Source: an uncultured Clostridia bacterium
Lineage (GTDB): Bacteria; Bacillota; Clostridia; Oscillospirales; Acutalibacteraceae
Length of the DNA: 52,849 nt
Direction of reading: 5' to 3'
NCBI GenBank assembly: GCA_958436475.1
Contig: CAUBKG010000002.1
Span: forward strand, 1-52,849
Shown: positions 32,070 through 40,713 of the stretch, one piece after another
Layout: each line of letters opens with the position of its first letter
How positions within the stretch are numbered: position 1 is the first letter of the stretch
Program-made: the position numbers and the translations under genes
Notes under the pieces: model-generated
The model's database searches: none
The model's input: the letters and a program-made list of their open reading frames with translations, nothing else
Told to the model about the DNA's origin: nothing

Positions 32070-32186
32070 ACCCGTGTTTTCCGGCGGCAGGCCGGTTACA
32101 ATAACAGAAACAACGTTTTCATCCGCCGGGGCTCTGCCCCCGGTGAGATCCGGGGCACATGGCCCTGTGTGAAGGAGGCAGCAGGT

Positions 32187-32537
32187 ATGATCCGTTTGGA
32201 AAACCATCTTGGCACGATCGAGATCTGCAATGAATATTTTGAAAAGCTGGTGGGCACGGCCGCGCAGAGCTGCTACGGCGTTGCGGGCATGATGGTCCAC
32301 GGCGCTTCGCAGGGGCTAAGGAGCCTCGTGGGCAAAAAGAATTTCCCCTCGAAGGGCGTGCACGTGCGGGGAGACGACCACTCCCTCACCATAGACCTGC
32401 ACATCGTTGTTACCTACGGCGTGAACATTGCCGCGATTGTAAAAAGTATTGTCAATAAGGTGCGTTACACCGTTGAGGAGGCCACCGGCATCCAGGTGAA
32501 GAAGGTCAACGTGTTTGTTGACGATATGAAATCGTGA
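32187..32537 (+). CDS. Asp23/Gls24 family envelope stress protein (YloU-like)
   Basis: This 116-residue protein is a compact Asp23 domain without a membrane anchor. The motifs LGTIEICNEYFEKLVGTAAQSCYGVAGM and VNIAAIVKSIVNKVRYTVEEATGIQVKKVNVFVDDM (given in part) are standard for YloU. It is followed closely by the DAK2 gene and recG, the same order as yloU-yloV-recG in Bacillus. ATG 32187 follows AAGGAGG. The cellular role is unclear; family members act in envelope stress or interact with the DAK-like kinase. Confidence 0.93.
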   Translation: MIRLENHLGTIEICNEYFEKLVGTAAQSCYGVAGMMVHGASQGLRSLVGKKNFPSKGVHVRGDDHSLTIDLHIVVTYGVNIAAIVKSIVNKVRYTVEEATGIQVKKVNVFVDDMKS

Positions 32538-32573
32538 CGATCGGTGAAACGACCGCTAAAGGAGTGTATATTT

Positions 32574-34211
32574 TTGGTTAACGGTAAGGTCCTGCGGGAT
32601 GCCATTATTTCCGCCTCGAATCATATTTCAGCCCATTGCCAGGAAGTGAATGAGCTGAATGTTTTCCCGGTTCCGGACGGCGATACGGGTACGAACATGT
32701 CCATGACCATCTCCTCCGCCGCAAGGGAGCTCGCGGTTTCGGAAACGGGCACGGCCTCGGAGGTTGCGGATATCACCGCTTCCGCGCTCCTTCGCGGGGC
32801 GAGGGGGAATTCGGGTGTTATTCTGTCGCTTCTGTTTCGCGGATTTGCCAAAGGGCTGAAGGGTGTCCCGGAAGCAAGCGGGCGCGATCTCGCGAGGTCG
32901 CTCGCGCTGGGCGTGGAATCGGCCTATAAGGCGGTTATGAAGCCGACGGAGGGCACCATCCTCACTGTGGCGCGCGTCGCGGCGGAAAAAGCCAAGGAAA
33001 CGGTGGAGGAAACGGAAGACGCCGTCGCTGTATGGGAAACCGTATGCCAAGCGGCTGCGGATGCCCTCGCCACGACCCCCGAGCTGCTTCCCGTCCTCAA
33101 AAAAGCCGGCGTGGTAGACGCGGGCGGCAAGGGCGTTTTGCTGATTTTTGAAGGCATGCTTTCCGTCTTCCGCGACGGCAGGATGATCGAAGGCGAAGCG
33201 CAGGGTGAGGCGGCCCCGGCCACCGCACAGAAGAATGCGGTGGCGGAATGGGAAGGCGAGATCACCTTTACCTACTGCACCGAGTTCATCGTGAAGCGGG
33301 CGGGCACATCGAACGATCCCCTGCAGCTGCGCGCCTATCTCGAAACCATCGGCGACTGCGTCGTGGTGGTGGACGATGAAAAGATTATCAAGGTGCACGT
33401 GCACACCGATAATCCCGGCAAGGCGGTCCAGAAGGGCCTCTCCTTCGGGCAGCTCGTGAATATCAAGATCGAAAATATGCGCGATCAGAACGAGCGCGCA
33501 AAGCACGAGGCGGAGCTCGCGGCGGCCTCGGCCTATACCCCCGCGCCGAAGGAAAATAAGTTCGGCTTTGTGGCGGTGGCGGCGGGCGGCGGCGTCCAGC
33601 AGCTTTTCCGCGACCTCGGAGCGGATGCGATCGTCAGCGGCGGGCAAACCATGAATCCGTCTACCGACGATATCTTAAAAGCCATCGAAACCACCCCGGC
33701 CGAAACGGTTTTCGTTCTGCCGAACAATAAAAATATCATCATGGCGGCGGAGCAGGCGGTGCCTCTCGCCACCCGCAAGGTGTATGTGCTCCAGACCCGC
33801 ACCATCCCCATGGGTATTTCGGCGCTGCTCGCCTTCGACCCGGACGGCGACTCCGAATCGAACCTCCTCGAGATGACGAAGGCGGCGGAGAACGTCGGCA
33901 CCGGCCAGCTCACCTTTGCCGCGCGCAACAGCGATTTCGACGGCAAAAATATCCGCGAGGGCGAGATTTTAGCCCTCGAAAACGGCAAGCTTTCGTTTAC
34001 CGATGCGGACCTCACCCATGCGGCGGTCCGCCTCACGCGCAGCCTGTATAAGAAAGACAGCTCCTTCGTCACCCTCATTTACGGCGAGGATGTGAGCGAA
34101 GAGCAGGCCGAGGCGGTGAAGAACGCGGTGGCGGCAAAGCTTCCGAACGCGGAAATCACCATTATAAACGGCGGCCAGCCGGTCTATTTCTACATCATTT
34201 CAGTGGAATAA
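32574..34211 (+). CDS. DAK2-domain protein YloV/FakA-like (fatty acid kinase subunit A)
   Basis: This 545-residue cytosolic protein has an N-terminal DAK2 (DhaL-like) kinase domain with NVFPVPDGDTGTNM and LLRGARGNSGVILS (about residues 29-90). The DegV-associated C-terminal part follows (about 300-545), with GQTMNPSTDDIL and LPNNKNIIMAAEQA. In Staphylococcus the homologue FakA phosphorylates fatty acids bound to FakB. The TTG at 32574 follows AAAGGAG by 9 bases and matches the family N-terminus (VNGKVLRDA); upstream in-frame codons have no ribosome site. It sits between the Asp23 gene and recG. Confidence 0.94.
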   Translation: MVNGKVLRDAIISASNHISAHCQEVNELNVFPVPDGDTGTNMSMTISSAARELAVSETGTASEVADITASALLRGARGNSGVILSLLFRGFAKGLKGVPEASGRDLARSLALGVESAYKAVMKPTEGTILTVARVAAEKAKETVEETEDAVAVWETVCQAAADALATTPELLPVLKKAGVVDAGGKGVLLIFEGMLSVFRDGRMIEGEAQGEAAPATAQKNAVAEWEGEITFTYCTEFIVKRAGTSNDPLQLRAYLETIGDCVVVVDDEKIIKVHVHTDNPGKAVQKGLSFGQLVNIKIENMRDQNERAKHEAELAAASAYTPAPKENKFGFVAVAAGGGVQQLFRDLGADAIVSGGQTMNPSTDDILKAIETTPAETVFVLPNNKNIIMAAEQAVPLATRKVYVLQTRTIPMGISALLAFDPDGDSESNLLEMTKAAENVGTGQLTFAARNSDFDGKNIREGEILALENGKLSFTDADLTHAAVRLTRSLYKKDSSFVTLIYGEDVSEEQAEAVKNAVAAKLPNAEITIINGGQPVYFYIISVE

Positions 34212-34248
34212 GCACTGCTGAGGCAGGGCTTTCACGGAGGGGGTTCCC

Positions 34249-36294
34249 ATGGCATCCGGACTGGATAGGGACATCCGCTACATAAAAGGCGTGGGCGAAA
34301 AGCGCGCGCAGAGCTATTATAAACTGGGTGTCGATACCATCGGCGCCCTTTTGCATTTTTACCCGCGCGCGTATGAAGACTGGAGCCATCCGAAAAAAAT
34401 CGCGGAAGCGCCCGCGGGCGAGCCCGCAAGCCTTCTCGTGCGGGTTACGAAAGAAGCGAAGCAGACGCGCATCAGCGGCGGGCGGCTCCTGTTCCGCGCC
34501 GAGGTGACGGACGGGGAAGACCAGATGGAGGTCATCCTCTTCAACAATCGTTTTGCGGCCGCGCGCTTCACCGCCGGGGCGAAGCTGCTGCTGTACGGCA
34601 AGGTCAGCCGCGAGCGGTACCGCTACCAGATGACCTCGCCCGAGGTTTCCCCCTTTGAGGAAAACGCGCGCATCCGCCCGGTTTACCGCTCCACGGAAGG
34701 GCTTTCCTCCCGCATGGTGGAAGCGGCGGTGCGGGCGGCGCTGGCCGATTATGCCGACGAGCTCGATGGGCTCGAGCATCTGCCCGATTCGCTCCGGCGG
34801 GAGGAATCGCTCTGCATCCTGCGGTTCGCCCTCCAAAACATTCATTTCCCGGAAAATGAAGAGGCGCAGGAGGAGGCGCGCCGCCGGCTGATTTTTGAAG
34901 AATTCCTCATCCTGATGCTGGGGCTTTCCCGCCTGAAGGGACGCGCCCGGGAGAAGACCCCTGTGCGGCTCGAGCGGGATTATACGGAGGAGTTTTTCTC
35001 CCTCCTGCCCTTCACTCCCACCGGCGCCCAGCGCCGCGCGGTGAGCGAGGCGGCGGCCGATATGAGGAGCGGCTATCCCCTCAACCGGCTCGTGCAGGGG
35101 GATGTGGGCTCGGGAAAAACCGCCGTAGCGGCGGCGCTCTGCTATACCTGCGCAAAAAACGGCTGGCAGGCCGCATTCATGGCGCCAACGGAAATTTTAG
35201 CCGAGCAGCACGCCGAAACCCTTCGGAAGCTGCTGGAGGGCACGGGGCTTCGGGTGGTGCTGCTCACCGGCTCGCTGCCCGCCAAAGCAAAGCGGGAGGC
35301 GGTGGAGGCGGCGCTCCACGGGGCGGATATCGTCGTTGGGACCCACGCCCTGCTTTCGGGCAATGTGGAATTCGCCCGACTCGGCCTTGTGGTTACCGAT
35401 GAACAGCACCGCTTCGGTGTGGCCCAGCGTGCGGCGCTCCAGAGCAAGGGCGTCCGCCCGCACCTGCTGGTGATGAGCGCAACCCCCATCCCGCGGACTC
35501 TCGCGCTTATGGTGTACGGCGATTTGAACGTCTCCGTTCTGGATGAGCTGCCCCCCGGCCGCACCCCGGTCAGAACCTATGCGGTGGGAAGCGGCAAGCG
35601 GGAGCGGGTGTATGGGTTCATCCGCCGCCATTTGCAGGAGGGAAGGCAGGCGTACATCGTCTGCCCGCTGGTGGAGGAGGGGGAGACCGACCTCATTTCC
35701 GCCCGCGAATACTGCGAGGCTCTGCAGCAGGGACCGTTTCGCGACTGGCGGGTGGGGCTCCTGCACGGCAAGCTGAAGCCGGCGGAAAAGGAAGCGGTGA
35801 TGCGCGGCTTTGCCGAAGGGCAGATCGACCTGCTCGTTGCCACCACGGTGGTGGAGGTGGGGGTGGACGTTCCGAACGCGGTGCTGATGGTGATCGAAAA
35901 CGCGGAGCGCTTCGGCCTTTCCCAGCTGCACCAGCTTCGCGGCCGGGTGGGAAGGGGCCGGCACGCCTCCTCCTGTGTGCTGATTTCAGATGCGCAGAAC
36001 GAAACGGCCCTGCGCCGCCTCAAGGTGATGTGCCAAACGACAGACGGCTTCCGCATTGCGGACGAGGATTTGAAGCTCCGCGGCCCGGGGGACTTTTTCG
36101 GATACCGCCAGCACGGCCTGCCGGATCTGAAAATCGCGGATATGCTGCGGGACCGGGAAATCCTGCAGCAGGCACGCCGCGCCGCCGACCGGATTCTGAA
36201 AAAAGACCCGCTCCTCGAGCGGGAGGAAAACGCCGTGCTCCGCCGGGAGGCGGAAAAGCTGTTTCTCCGCGCGGGCGAGGAAGCGATGAACTGA
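34249..36294 (+). CDS. recG: ATP-dependent DNA helicase RecG
   Basis: This 681-residue branch-migration helicase acts at stalled replication forks. The N-terminal wedge/OB domain (about 55-150) recognises fork junctions. The helicase core has Walker A GDVGSGKT (about 284-291), MAPTEILAEQH, VTDEQHRFG (DEQH box), MSATPIPRT and a C-terminal QLRGRVGRG block. The length is typical. ATG 34249 follows GGAGGGGG. It is the last gene of the Asp23-DAK2-RecG row. No frameshift is visible. Confidence 0.97.
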   Translation: MASGLDRDIRYIKGVGEKRAQSYYKLGVDTIGALLHFYPRAYEDWSHPKKIAEAPAGEPASLLVRVTKEAKQTRISGGRLLFRAEVTDGEDQMEVILFNNRFAAARFTAGAKLLLYGKVSRERYRYQMTSPEVSPFEENARIRPVYRSTEGLSSRMVEAAVRAALADYADELDGLEHLPDSLRREESLCILRFALQNIHFPENEEAQEEARRRLIFEEFLILMLGLSRLKGRAREKTPVRLERDYTEEFFSLLPFTPTGAQRRAVSEAAADMRSGYPLNRLVQGDVGSGKTAVAAALCYTCAKNGWQAAFMAPTEILAEQHAETLRKLLEGTGLRVVLLTGSLPAKAKREAVEAALHGADIVVGTHALLSGNVEFARLGLVVTDEQHRFGVAQRAALQSKGVRPHLLVMSATPIPRTLALMVYGDLNVSVLDELPPGRTPVRTYAVGSGKRERVYGFIRRHLQEGRQAYIVCPLVEEGETDLISAREYCEALQQGPFRDWRVGLLHGKLKPAEKEAVMRGFAEGQIDLLVATTVVEVGVDVPNAVLMVIENAERFGLSQLHQLRGRVGRGRHASSCVLISDAQNETALRRLKVMCQTTDGFRIADEDLKLRGPGDFFGYRQHGLPDLKIADMLRDREILQQARRAADRILKKDPLLEREENAVLRREAEKLFLRAGEEAMN

Positions 36295-36622
36295 GCACGG
36301 GCACAAGGAACTATACAAGAGGCGAAAAACGTGATAAAATAATCGGGCTGCGGCTTTTTTGCCGGGAAAGCACGGCGCCCGCTCCCGGGCGGCTGTATCA
36401 TGAAGCGTGGGAGCACTGCCTGAATGCGCTCCAACGCCGCAGATTTTCCGCCCTTCTTTCTGATTTTGCGTTAGTATGCTTTTGATACGCCCGGCAGATT
36501 GGCGGCGGAAACCCAAATAAATTTTCTCACTCTGGAGTGCAGAGCGGTTTTGCCGGGAAGCAAGTTTTTCCCGCCGCAGCGCCGTTCGGGCGGCGCTCCA
36601 AAGCGTTAAGGAGAAGCAGGTT
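36295..36622 (+). other. Non-coding stretch before rnfB
   Basis: A GATAAAAT -10-like sequence lies near 36333-36340, but no clear -35 element matches it. The rest is GC-rich with short inverted repeats and no supported gene. It must contain the rnfB promoter unless rnfB is read from recG. Confidence 0.4.
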
Positions 36623-37420
36623 ATGAACATTTTAATTCCGGTGCTGATCGTGGCGGGCCTCGGCCTGCTCGCGGGGGTCGGCCTCAGCGTCGCTTCCGTG
36701 CTGATGGCGGTGCCGAAAAATGAAACAGCAGAAAAAATCCGCGCGGCGCTTCCCGGGGCAAACTGCGGCGCCTGCGGCTACACGGGATGCGACGGCTACG
36801 CCGAAGCGCTGGCCAAGGGCGAAGCGGAATCCGGCCTCTGCGCGCCGGGCGGTGCTTCGGTGGGTGCGGCCCTGGCGGGCATCCTCGGGGGAGACGCCCC
36901 CGAAATGGAGGAAAAAACCGCGCTGGTGCGCTGCCGGGGCACCTGCGAAAATACAAGCGATAAAATGATTTATCAAGGCGAAAAAACCTGCGCCGCGGTG
37001 AGCCGGTTTTTCGGGGGCAAGGGCGCGTGCGCTTACGGCTGCCTCGGGTTTGGAGACTGCGCCGAGGCCTGCCCCTTCGGGGCCATTTCCCTGTGCGGCG
37101 GCACGGCGGTGGTAAATCCCGCCAAATGCACGGGCTGTTCCCGCTGCGCGGCGGCCTGCCCGAAGCATATCATTTCGCTCGTGCCCGCCAAAACGCAGGC
37201 GGCGGTGCTTTGCAGCAGCCGGGAAAAGGGCGCGCTTGCGAACAAAGTGTGCAAGGTGAGCTGCATCGGCTGCATGAAATGCGTGAAAACGTGCGAATAC
37301 GGTGCGGTGAAGGTGGAAAACTTTTTGGCTTCCATAGATCCTGCCAAATGCACGGCCTGCGGGGCGTGCGCCGAAGCCTGCCCGAAGGGCTGCATCCACA
37401 TCCCGGCGCTCGGGCGGTAA
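36623..37420 (+). CDS. rnfB: Rnf complex subunit RnfB
   Basis: This 265-residue subunit accepts electrons from ferredoxin. An N-terminal membrane helix (about 4-27) is followed by the Fe-S domain with NCGACGYTGC (about 48-57). Several ferredoxin-type clusters come next, including CLGFGDCAEACP, CTGCSRCAAACPKH, CIGCMKCVKTCE and CTACGACAEACPKG. All Cys ligands are present, giving about four 4Fe-4S sites after the first cluster. The length is normal for clostridial RnfB. It lies about 18 kb from rnfCDGEA, with AAGGAGAAGCAGG as ribosome site. It must join the same membrane complex. Confidence 0.96.
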   Translation: MNILIPVLIVAGLGLLAGVGLSVASVLMAVPKNETAEKIRAALPGANCGACGYTGCDGYAEALAKGEAESGLCAPGGASVGAALAGILGGDAPEMEEKTALVRCRGTCENTSDKMIYQGEKTCAAVSRFFGGKGACAYGCLGFGDCAEACPFGAISLCGGTAVVNPAKCTGCSRCAAACPKHIISLVPAKTQAAVLCSSREKGALANKVCKVSCIGCMKCVKTCEYGAVKVENFLASIDPAKCTACGACAEACPKGCIHIPALGR

Positions 37421-37449
37421 AAACGAGAAAGCAGGAGGGCAAAGGTAAC

Positions 37450-37956
37450 ATGGATGAGAAGGATACAACAAATATAAGGGTCAAGTGGTACGCGATTTTG
37501 ACGTTTATCATCCGCGCCGGGGCGTTTCTGTTTCTGTTCAGCCGGTTTCTGCTTTATGTCTTGAAAAACGGCATGGAGGAATGGTATAAGGCCGGCATAC
37601 CGGCGGCGGTTATTTACCTGCTCATTGCAGGGGCCTGCCGCCTGATTCACCGCAGGCTCGGCCAGCGGCGCCGCGAAGAGGAAGACGACCCTGAGCGGTA
37701 CCTGCGCGAGCGATGGAAAGAAGCGGAGATGGAAGCGGAGCCGGAGGAGGAACCACCCCGAAGGCCCAAATATCTTGCGGAACTGATTGCAATATTCCTC
37801 CCGCTCATTTTCGGGGTGTTTTTCCTTTTGTCTTTGGCCAAGGAAACCGGCACCGGAGGAGCTTTCAGCTTTATTGCAACCATTGTTGCGGTTAGTGTTA
37901 TCCTTCCGATCGCGCTGAGCCTGAACCGTATTTTCAAGAGCCGGAAAAGAAAATAA
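37450..37956 (+). CDS. Membrane protein of unknown function downstream of rnfB
   Basis: This 168-residue protein has four predicted membrane helices (about 13-37, 47-66, 109-130 and 136-158). A highly charged cytosolic loop (about 67-106; RRREEEDDPERYLRERWKE and EAEMEAEPEEEPPRR) separates the two pairs. I do not recognise the family. It starts 30 bases after rnfB with an AGGAGGGCAAAGG site, so the two are probably co-transcribed. An accessory role in Rnf or membrane assembly is possible but unsupported beyond position. Confidence 0.7.
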   Translation: MDEKDTTNIRVKWYAILTFIIRAGAFLFLFSRFLLYVLKNGMEEWYKAGIPAAVIYLLIAGACRLIHRRLGQRRREEEDDPERYLRERWKEAEMEAEPEEEPPRRPKYLAELIAIFLPLIFGVFFLLSLAKETGTGGAFSFIATIVAVSVILPIALSLNRIFKSRKRK

Positions 37957-37970
37957 TGCTTCGAATCATA

Positions 37971-38004
37971 AAAAGCACAGGGAGCGAATGCCCCCTGTGC
38001 TTTT
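37971..38004. terminator. Bidirectional terminator
   Basis: AAAAGCACAGGG pairs with CCCTGTGCTTTT. There are T-runs on both strands, so it serves the rnfB unit on the plus strand and the aroQ unit on the minus strand. Confidence 0.9.
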
Positions 38005-38052
38005 CTTTGCGTTTTGTTTTTTATCCGCCCGGCAGAAAAGCCGATGTGGCGT

Positions 38053-38505
38053 TTACAGCGTTTCGAGGGGGCTCAGCAGCCGGGAAAGCGCATAGAGCGC
38101 CATCAGGTACCCGGTTTTGCCGAAGCCGGCAATCTGCCCCACGCACACGGGTGCGATCACGGAACGGCTGCGGAATTCCTCCCGCGCGTGGATATTGGAA
38201 AAATGAACCTCCACAAAGGGCTTGCGCACGGCGGAAATCGCATCGCGGATGGCGTAGCTGTAATGCGTGTAAGCCCCGGCGTTGAGGATGCCGGCGTCGA
38301 AATCGGTGAGGCAGCGGTGGATGGCATCGATGATATCCCCCTCGCTGTTGCTCTGGAAGAAGGTGCAGGAAAGCCCCATTTCTTCCGCCTGCGCATTGAC
38401 GAGGCGGTTAATGTCCTCCAGGGTCTCGCTGCCGTACACCGTGGGCTCGCGCAGGCCGGTCAGGTTAATGTTCGGCCCGTTTACTACGAGGATTCTTTTG
38501 TTCAT
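38053..38505 (-). CDS. aroQ: 3-dehydroquinate dehydratase, type II
   Basis: This 150-residue dodecameric-type enzyme catalyses the third step of the shikimate pathway. The sequence VVNGPNINLTGLREPTVYG carries the catalytic lid Arg and Tyr. NAGAYTHYSYAIRDA has the active-site Asn and His, with Ala where Pro is usual in NPGA. VEVHFSNIHAREEFR completes the site. The ATG at 38505 overlaps the upstream stop. It is the last gene of a yqeG - TIM-barrel - aroQ operon on the minus strand. Confidence 0.95.
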   Translation of the reverse strand: MNKRILVVNGPNINLTGLREPTVYGSETLEDINRLVNAQAEEMGLSCTFFQSNSEGDIIDAIHRCLTDFDAGILNAGAYTHYSYAIRDAISAVRKPFVEVHFSNIHAREEFRSRSVIAPVCVGQIAGFGKTGYLMALYALSRLLSPLETL

Positions 38506-39377
38506 TTCACATCGTCCTTTCCTGCGCCCTGCCGGAGGGAGCGGTAATAGGAAAACATCGCGGCGGCGTCGATATCCTGCGTGCCGGCCGATTCGCAAAT
38601 GAAGGTCGGCTCGCAGCCGTGGCGGAGCGTCAGCTCCATCACCGGCTCGTAATCGGGGCCGTATACGGTGTCTTCAAACGTCAGGTGGCGTTTTTCGCCG
38701 CCCGCCGAATATTCGATCTTGGAAAAGTGAGAGTGGAATTCGTGCAGGCGCGAAGCGCCCAGCTCGTTTTCGATGGTGCGGAAAACGGTGTCGTAATCGT
38801 CTATCGACTGAAAAAAGCCGTGGTCGCGCGCATTGAGATGGCCGAAGTCGATGCAGGGGATGAGGCGTTCATCCAGCTTGCAGATCTCCATAACCTCCTG
38901 GAGCGTGCCGAGCTGGTTGACCTTGCCCATGGTTTCCGGGCAGGGGCGGATGTGGGAAAGGCCCTCCGCATCCAGCGCCTCGAGCGCGCGCTTCATCGTA
39001 TCGAGCGCGAGGGAGAGCGCCTCTTCCCGCGTCATTTTACTCAGCGCCCCGGAATGCACCACGATGCGGGTGCCCCCCATGGCGTTTACCGCGCGGGCGC
39101 TTTGGAGGATATAATTGATGCTGTTGTCTCTCTTTTCCTTTTCCGGGGAAGAGAGGGAGATATAATAGGGCGCGTGGAGGGAGAGGGCGATGCCGTGCTC
39201 CCGGGCCTTTTCACCGAGCCCACGGGCCTTGTCTTCCCCGATATGAACGCCGCGGCCGCACTGGTATTCAAAGGCGTTGAGGCCGAGCGTTTCGAGGTAG
39301 CCCGGCACCTGGAGGGAGGATTTATAGCCGAGCTCCGTAAACCTTGCGCCGCTTCCGGCGGGGCCGAATCGAATCAT
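38502..39377 (-). CDS. TIM-barrel endonuclease IV-like protein
   Basis: This 291-residue protein has an AP_endonuc_2 fold. Metal-ligand motifs of endonuclease IV are visible: LSLHAPYYISLSS, IVVHSGAL, PCPETMG, PCIDFGHLNARDHG and HEFHSHFSKIEY, with CESAG near the end. The ligands look complete, so a role as apurinic endonuclease is possible. The PETMGK and ESAG contexts are those of Nfo-like paralogues. The start at 39377 follows GGAGTGTT. It overlaps aroQ by 4 bases. Confidence 0.85.
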   Translation of the reverse strand: MIRFGPAGSGARFTELGYKSSLQVPGYLETLGLNAFEYQCGRGVHIGEDKARGLGEKAREHGIALSLHAPYYISLSSPEKEKRDNSINYILQSARAVNAMGGTRIVVHSGALSKMTREEALSLALDTMKRALEALDAEGLSHIRPCPETMGKVNQLGTLQEVMEICKLDERLIPCIDFGHLNARDHGFFQSIDDYDTVFRTIENELGASRLHEFHSHFSKIEYSAGGEKRHLTFEDTVYGPDYEPVMELTLRHGCEPTFICESAGTQDIDAAAMFSYYRSLRQGAGKDDVK

Positions 39378-39455
39378 AACATAACACTCCGTTTCTCCGG
39401 CGGAGGAAGGGGCAGAGCCGCCGCGCGTCCGCCGGGGCGCGCAGCCGGGACAGTA

Positions 39456-39956
39456 TTATTTTTCACAGCGGCGGCGGTATTTATCAATCACGCCCGCTTC
39501 AAAATGGCGGCGCACCCGGAAGGACCACCCGGTTTCCGGGCGGATCGGTTCCACGAGGATGGAGCGCAGCCCGGCAAGGTTGCCGCCGAGGATATCGGTA
39601 AAAATCTGGTCGCCCACGATCGCCGTCTGCCGCCGGGGGAGGCAAAGGCTCCCCGCTGCGCGCAGGTAGCCGAAGCAAAGAGGCTTTGCCGCGCGGGAAA
39701 CAAAGGGGAGCCCGAGCCGCCCGGCAAAGGGGGAAACGCGCGCGGCGCTGTTGTTCGAAAGAATGGTGAGTGCGATGCCGCCGGCCTTCATTTGGGCGAT
39801 CCAGCGCTCGATGCCGGGCAGGGGCGTTTGGTCCTTATCCATGGCGAGGGTGTTGTCCACATCGAGGACGAGCCCCTGCACATGAAGCTCCCGGAGCAGC
39901 TCCGGGGTGATATCGGTCACGCGGTGAAGGAGAATATCGGGCTGTAAAATCTTCAA
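39456..39956 (-). CDS. YqeG-family HAD phosphatase
   Basis: This 166-residue HAD-IIIA phosphatase has motif I VLDVDNTLA, motif II ILSNN, the motif III Lys in AAKPLCFGY and motif IV VGDQIFTDILGGN. YqeG of Bacillus is related to phosphatidylglycerophosphate phosphatase (GEP4-like) proteins, so lipid phosphate removal is a candidate role. The TTG at 39956 is selected because GGAGG lies 8 bases upstream on the minus strand. It has its own promoter and leads the operon with the TIM-barrel gene and aroQ. Confidence 0.92.
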   Translation of the reverse strand: MKILQPDILLHRVTDITPELLRELHVQGLVLDVDNTLAMDKDQTPLPGIERWIAQMKAGGIALTILSNNSAARVSPFAGRLGLPFVSRAAKPLCFGYLRAAGSLCLPRRQTAIVGDQIFTDILGGNLAGLRSILVEPIRPETGWSFRVRRHFEAGVIDKYRRRCEK

Positions 39957-39993
39957 AGAAAAAACCTCCGCTGCGCTTTTTACATACAATACT

Positions 39994-40022
39994 ATTATAA
40001 AGCATTGGTTCCGGAATGAAAA
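39994..40022 (-). promoter_or_regulatory. Promoter of the yqeG operon
   Basis: TATAAT (39999-39994 on the minus strand) is preceded at 17 bases by TTTTCA, a partial -35 match. Confidence 0.55.
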
Positions 40023-40032
40023 GAAAAAGAGC

Positions 40033-40064
40033 AAAAAAAGACCGGCCCCGCAATGCGGAACCGG
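40033..40064 (-). terminator. Terminator of rpsU
   Basis: On the minus strand CCGGTTCCGC pairs with GCGGGGCCGG, followed by TCTTTTTTTG. Confidence 0.88.
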
Positions 40065-40111
40065 ACAAAAAGCGTATGAGATCAAACAGCTTTTACAGGA
40101 AACGGCCACGC

Positions 40112-40288
40112 TCAGCGATACTTGCGCTTGCGGGCGGCTTCCGACTTCTTCTTCCTCTTCACGGAAGGCTTCTCGTAATGCTCGCGCTTACGAACTTCCT
40201 GAATGACGCCTGCTTTCGCGCACTGCCTCTTGAAACGGCGCAGTGCACTCTCCAGCGATTCATTGTCTTTTACTCGGACTTCACTCAT
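40112..40288 (-). CDS. rpsU: 30S ribosomal protein S21
   Basis: This 58-residue basic protein begins MSEVRVKDNESLESALRRFK and continues through RQCAKAGVIQEVRKREHYEK to a Lys/Arg-rich tail ending RKRKYR. It matches bS21 over its full length. The ribosome site GAGGGAGGG lies upstream on the minus strand, and a consensus promoter and a terminator frame it, so it is monocistronic. It is small enough to be missed by length cut-offs. Confidence 0.97.
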   Translation of the reverse strand: MSEVRVKDNESLESALRRFKRQCAKAGVIQEVRKREHYEKPSVKRKKKSEAARKRKYR

Positions 40289-40343
40289 CTAAATCCCTCC
40301 CTCCGCTTCAGAGCAGGGGTATATTTCCCTAAATACAAAAGTT

Positions 40344-40372
40344 ATTATACTGCAAGGAGAAAGGCAAGTCAA
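40344..40372 (-). promoter_or_regulatory. Promoter of rpsU
   Basis: On the minus strand TTGACT (40372-40367), 17 bases and TATAAT (40349-40344) form a near-consensus promoter, as expected for a ribosomal protein gene. Confidence 0.9.
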
Positions 40373-40640
40373 GAGCCGGGGTCAAGATTTTTCAAACAGG
40401 AATTTTTGCGCCCGGGATTGCAGGAAACGCAGAAAAAATGGATGCGGGGCCTGTTTTGCTTTCCGCGCGCTGCCTGTACGGCCCGGCCCGATCAAGACCG
40501 CCGGGGAAAGGGGCCTTTGCCGGAGACGCCGGGCCGTGCTTCCCGCCGCAAACCCCGCGGTTTTGATAAGCTGATATAAAAAAGCGCGTTTTCCCGCCTG
40601 TTTTTCTTACAGGTTGACGGCGGTTAATTTGTCAAAATTC
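40373..40640. other. Non-coding stretch between rpsU and the aminotransferase gene
   Basis: It is GC-rich with several short inverted repeats (for example GGCCCGGCCCG near 40490). I found no supported gene, RNA family or repeat copy here. Confidence 0.4.
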
Positions 40641-40669
40641 TTGAAAAAGCACGCGAAATACATTAAAAT
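40641..40669 (+). promoter_or_regulatory. Promoter of the aminotransferase gene
   Basis: TTGAAA (40641-40646), 17 bases and TAAAAT (40664-40669) form the promoter. The spacer shares GCGAAATAC with the promoter at 21509. Confidence 0.8.
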
Positions 40670-40713
40670 ATATTGGATACTCTGCTTGTACTATAAATAT
40701 TGGGGGAATATAG

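Noticed and set aside
36295..36622. Possible riboswitch in the long leader of rnfB.
   Set aside because: I found no match to known consensus elements, only short GC-rich inverted repeats.
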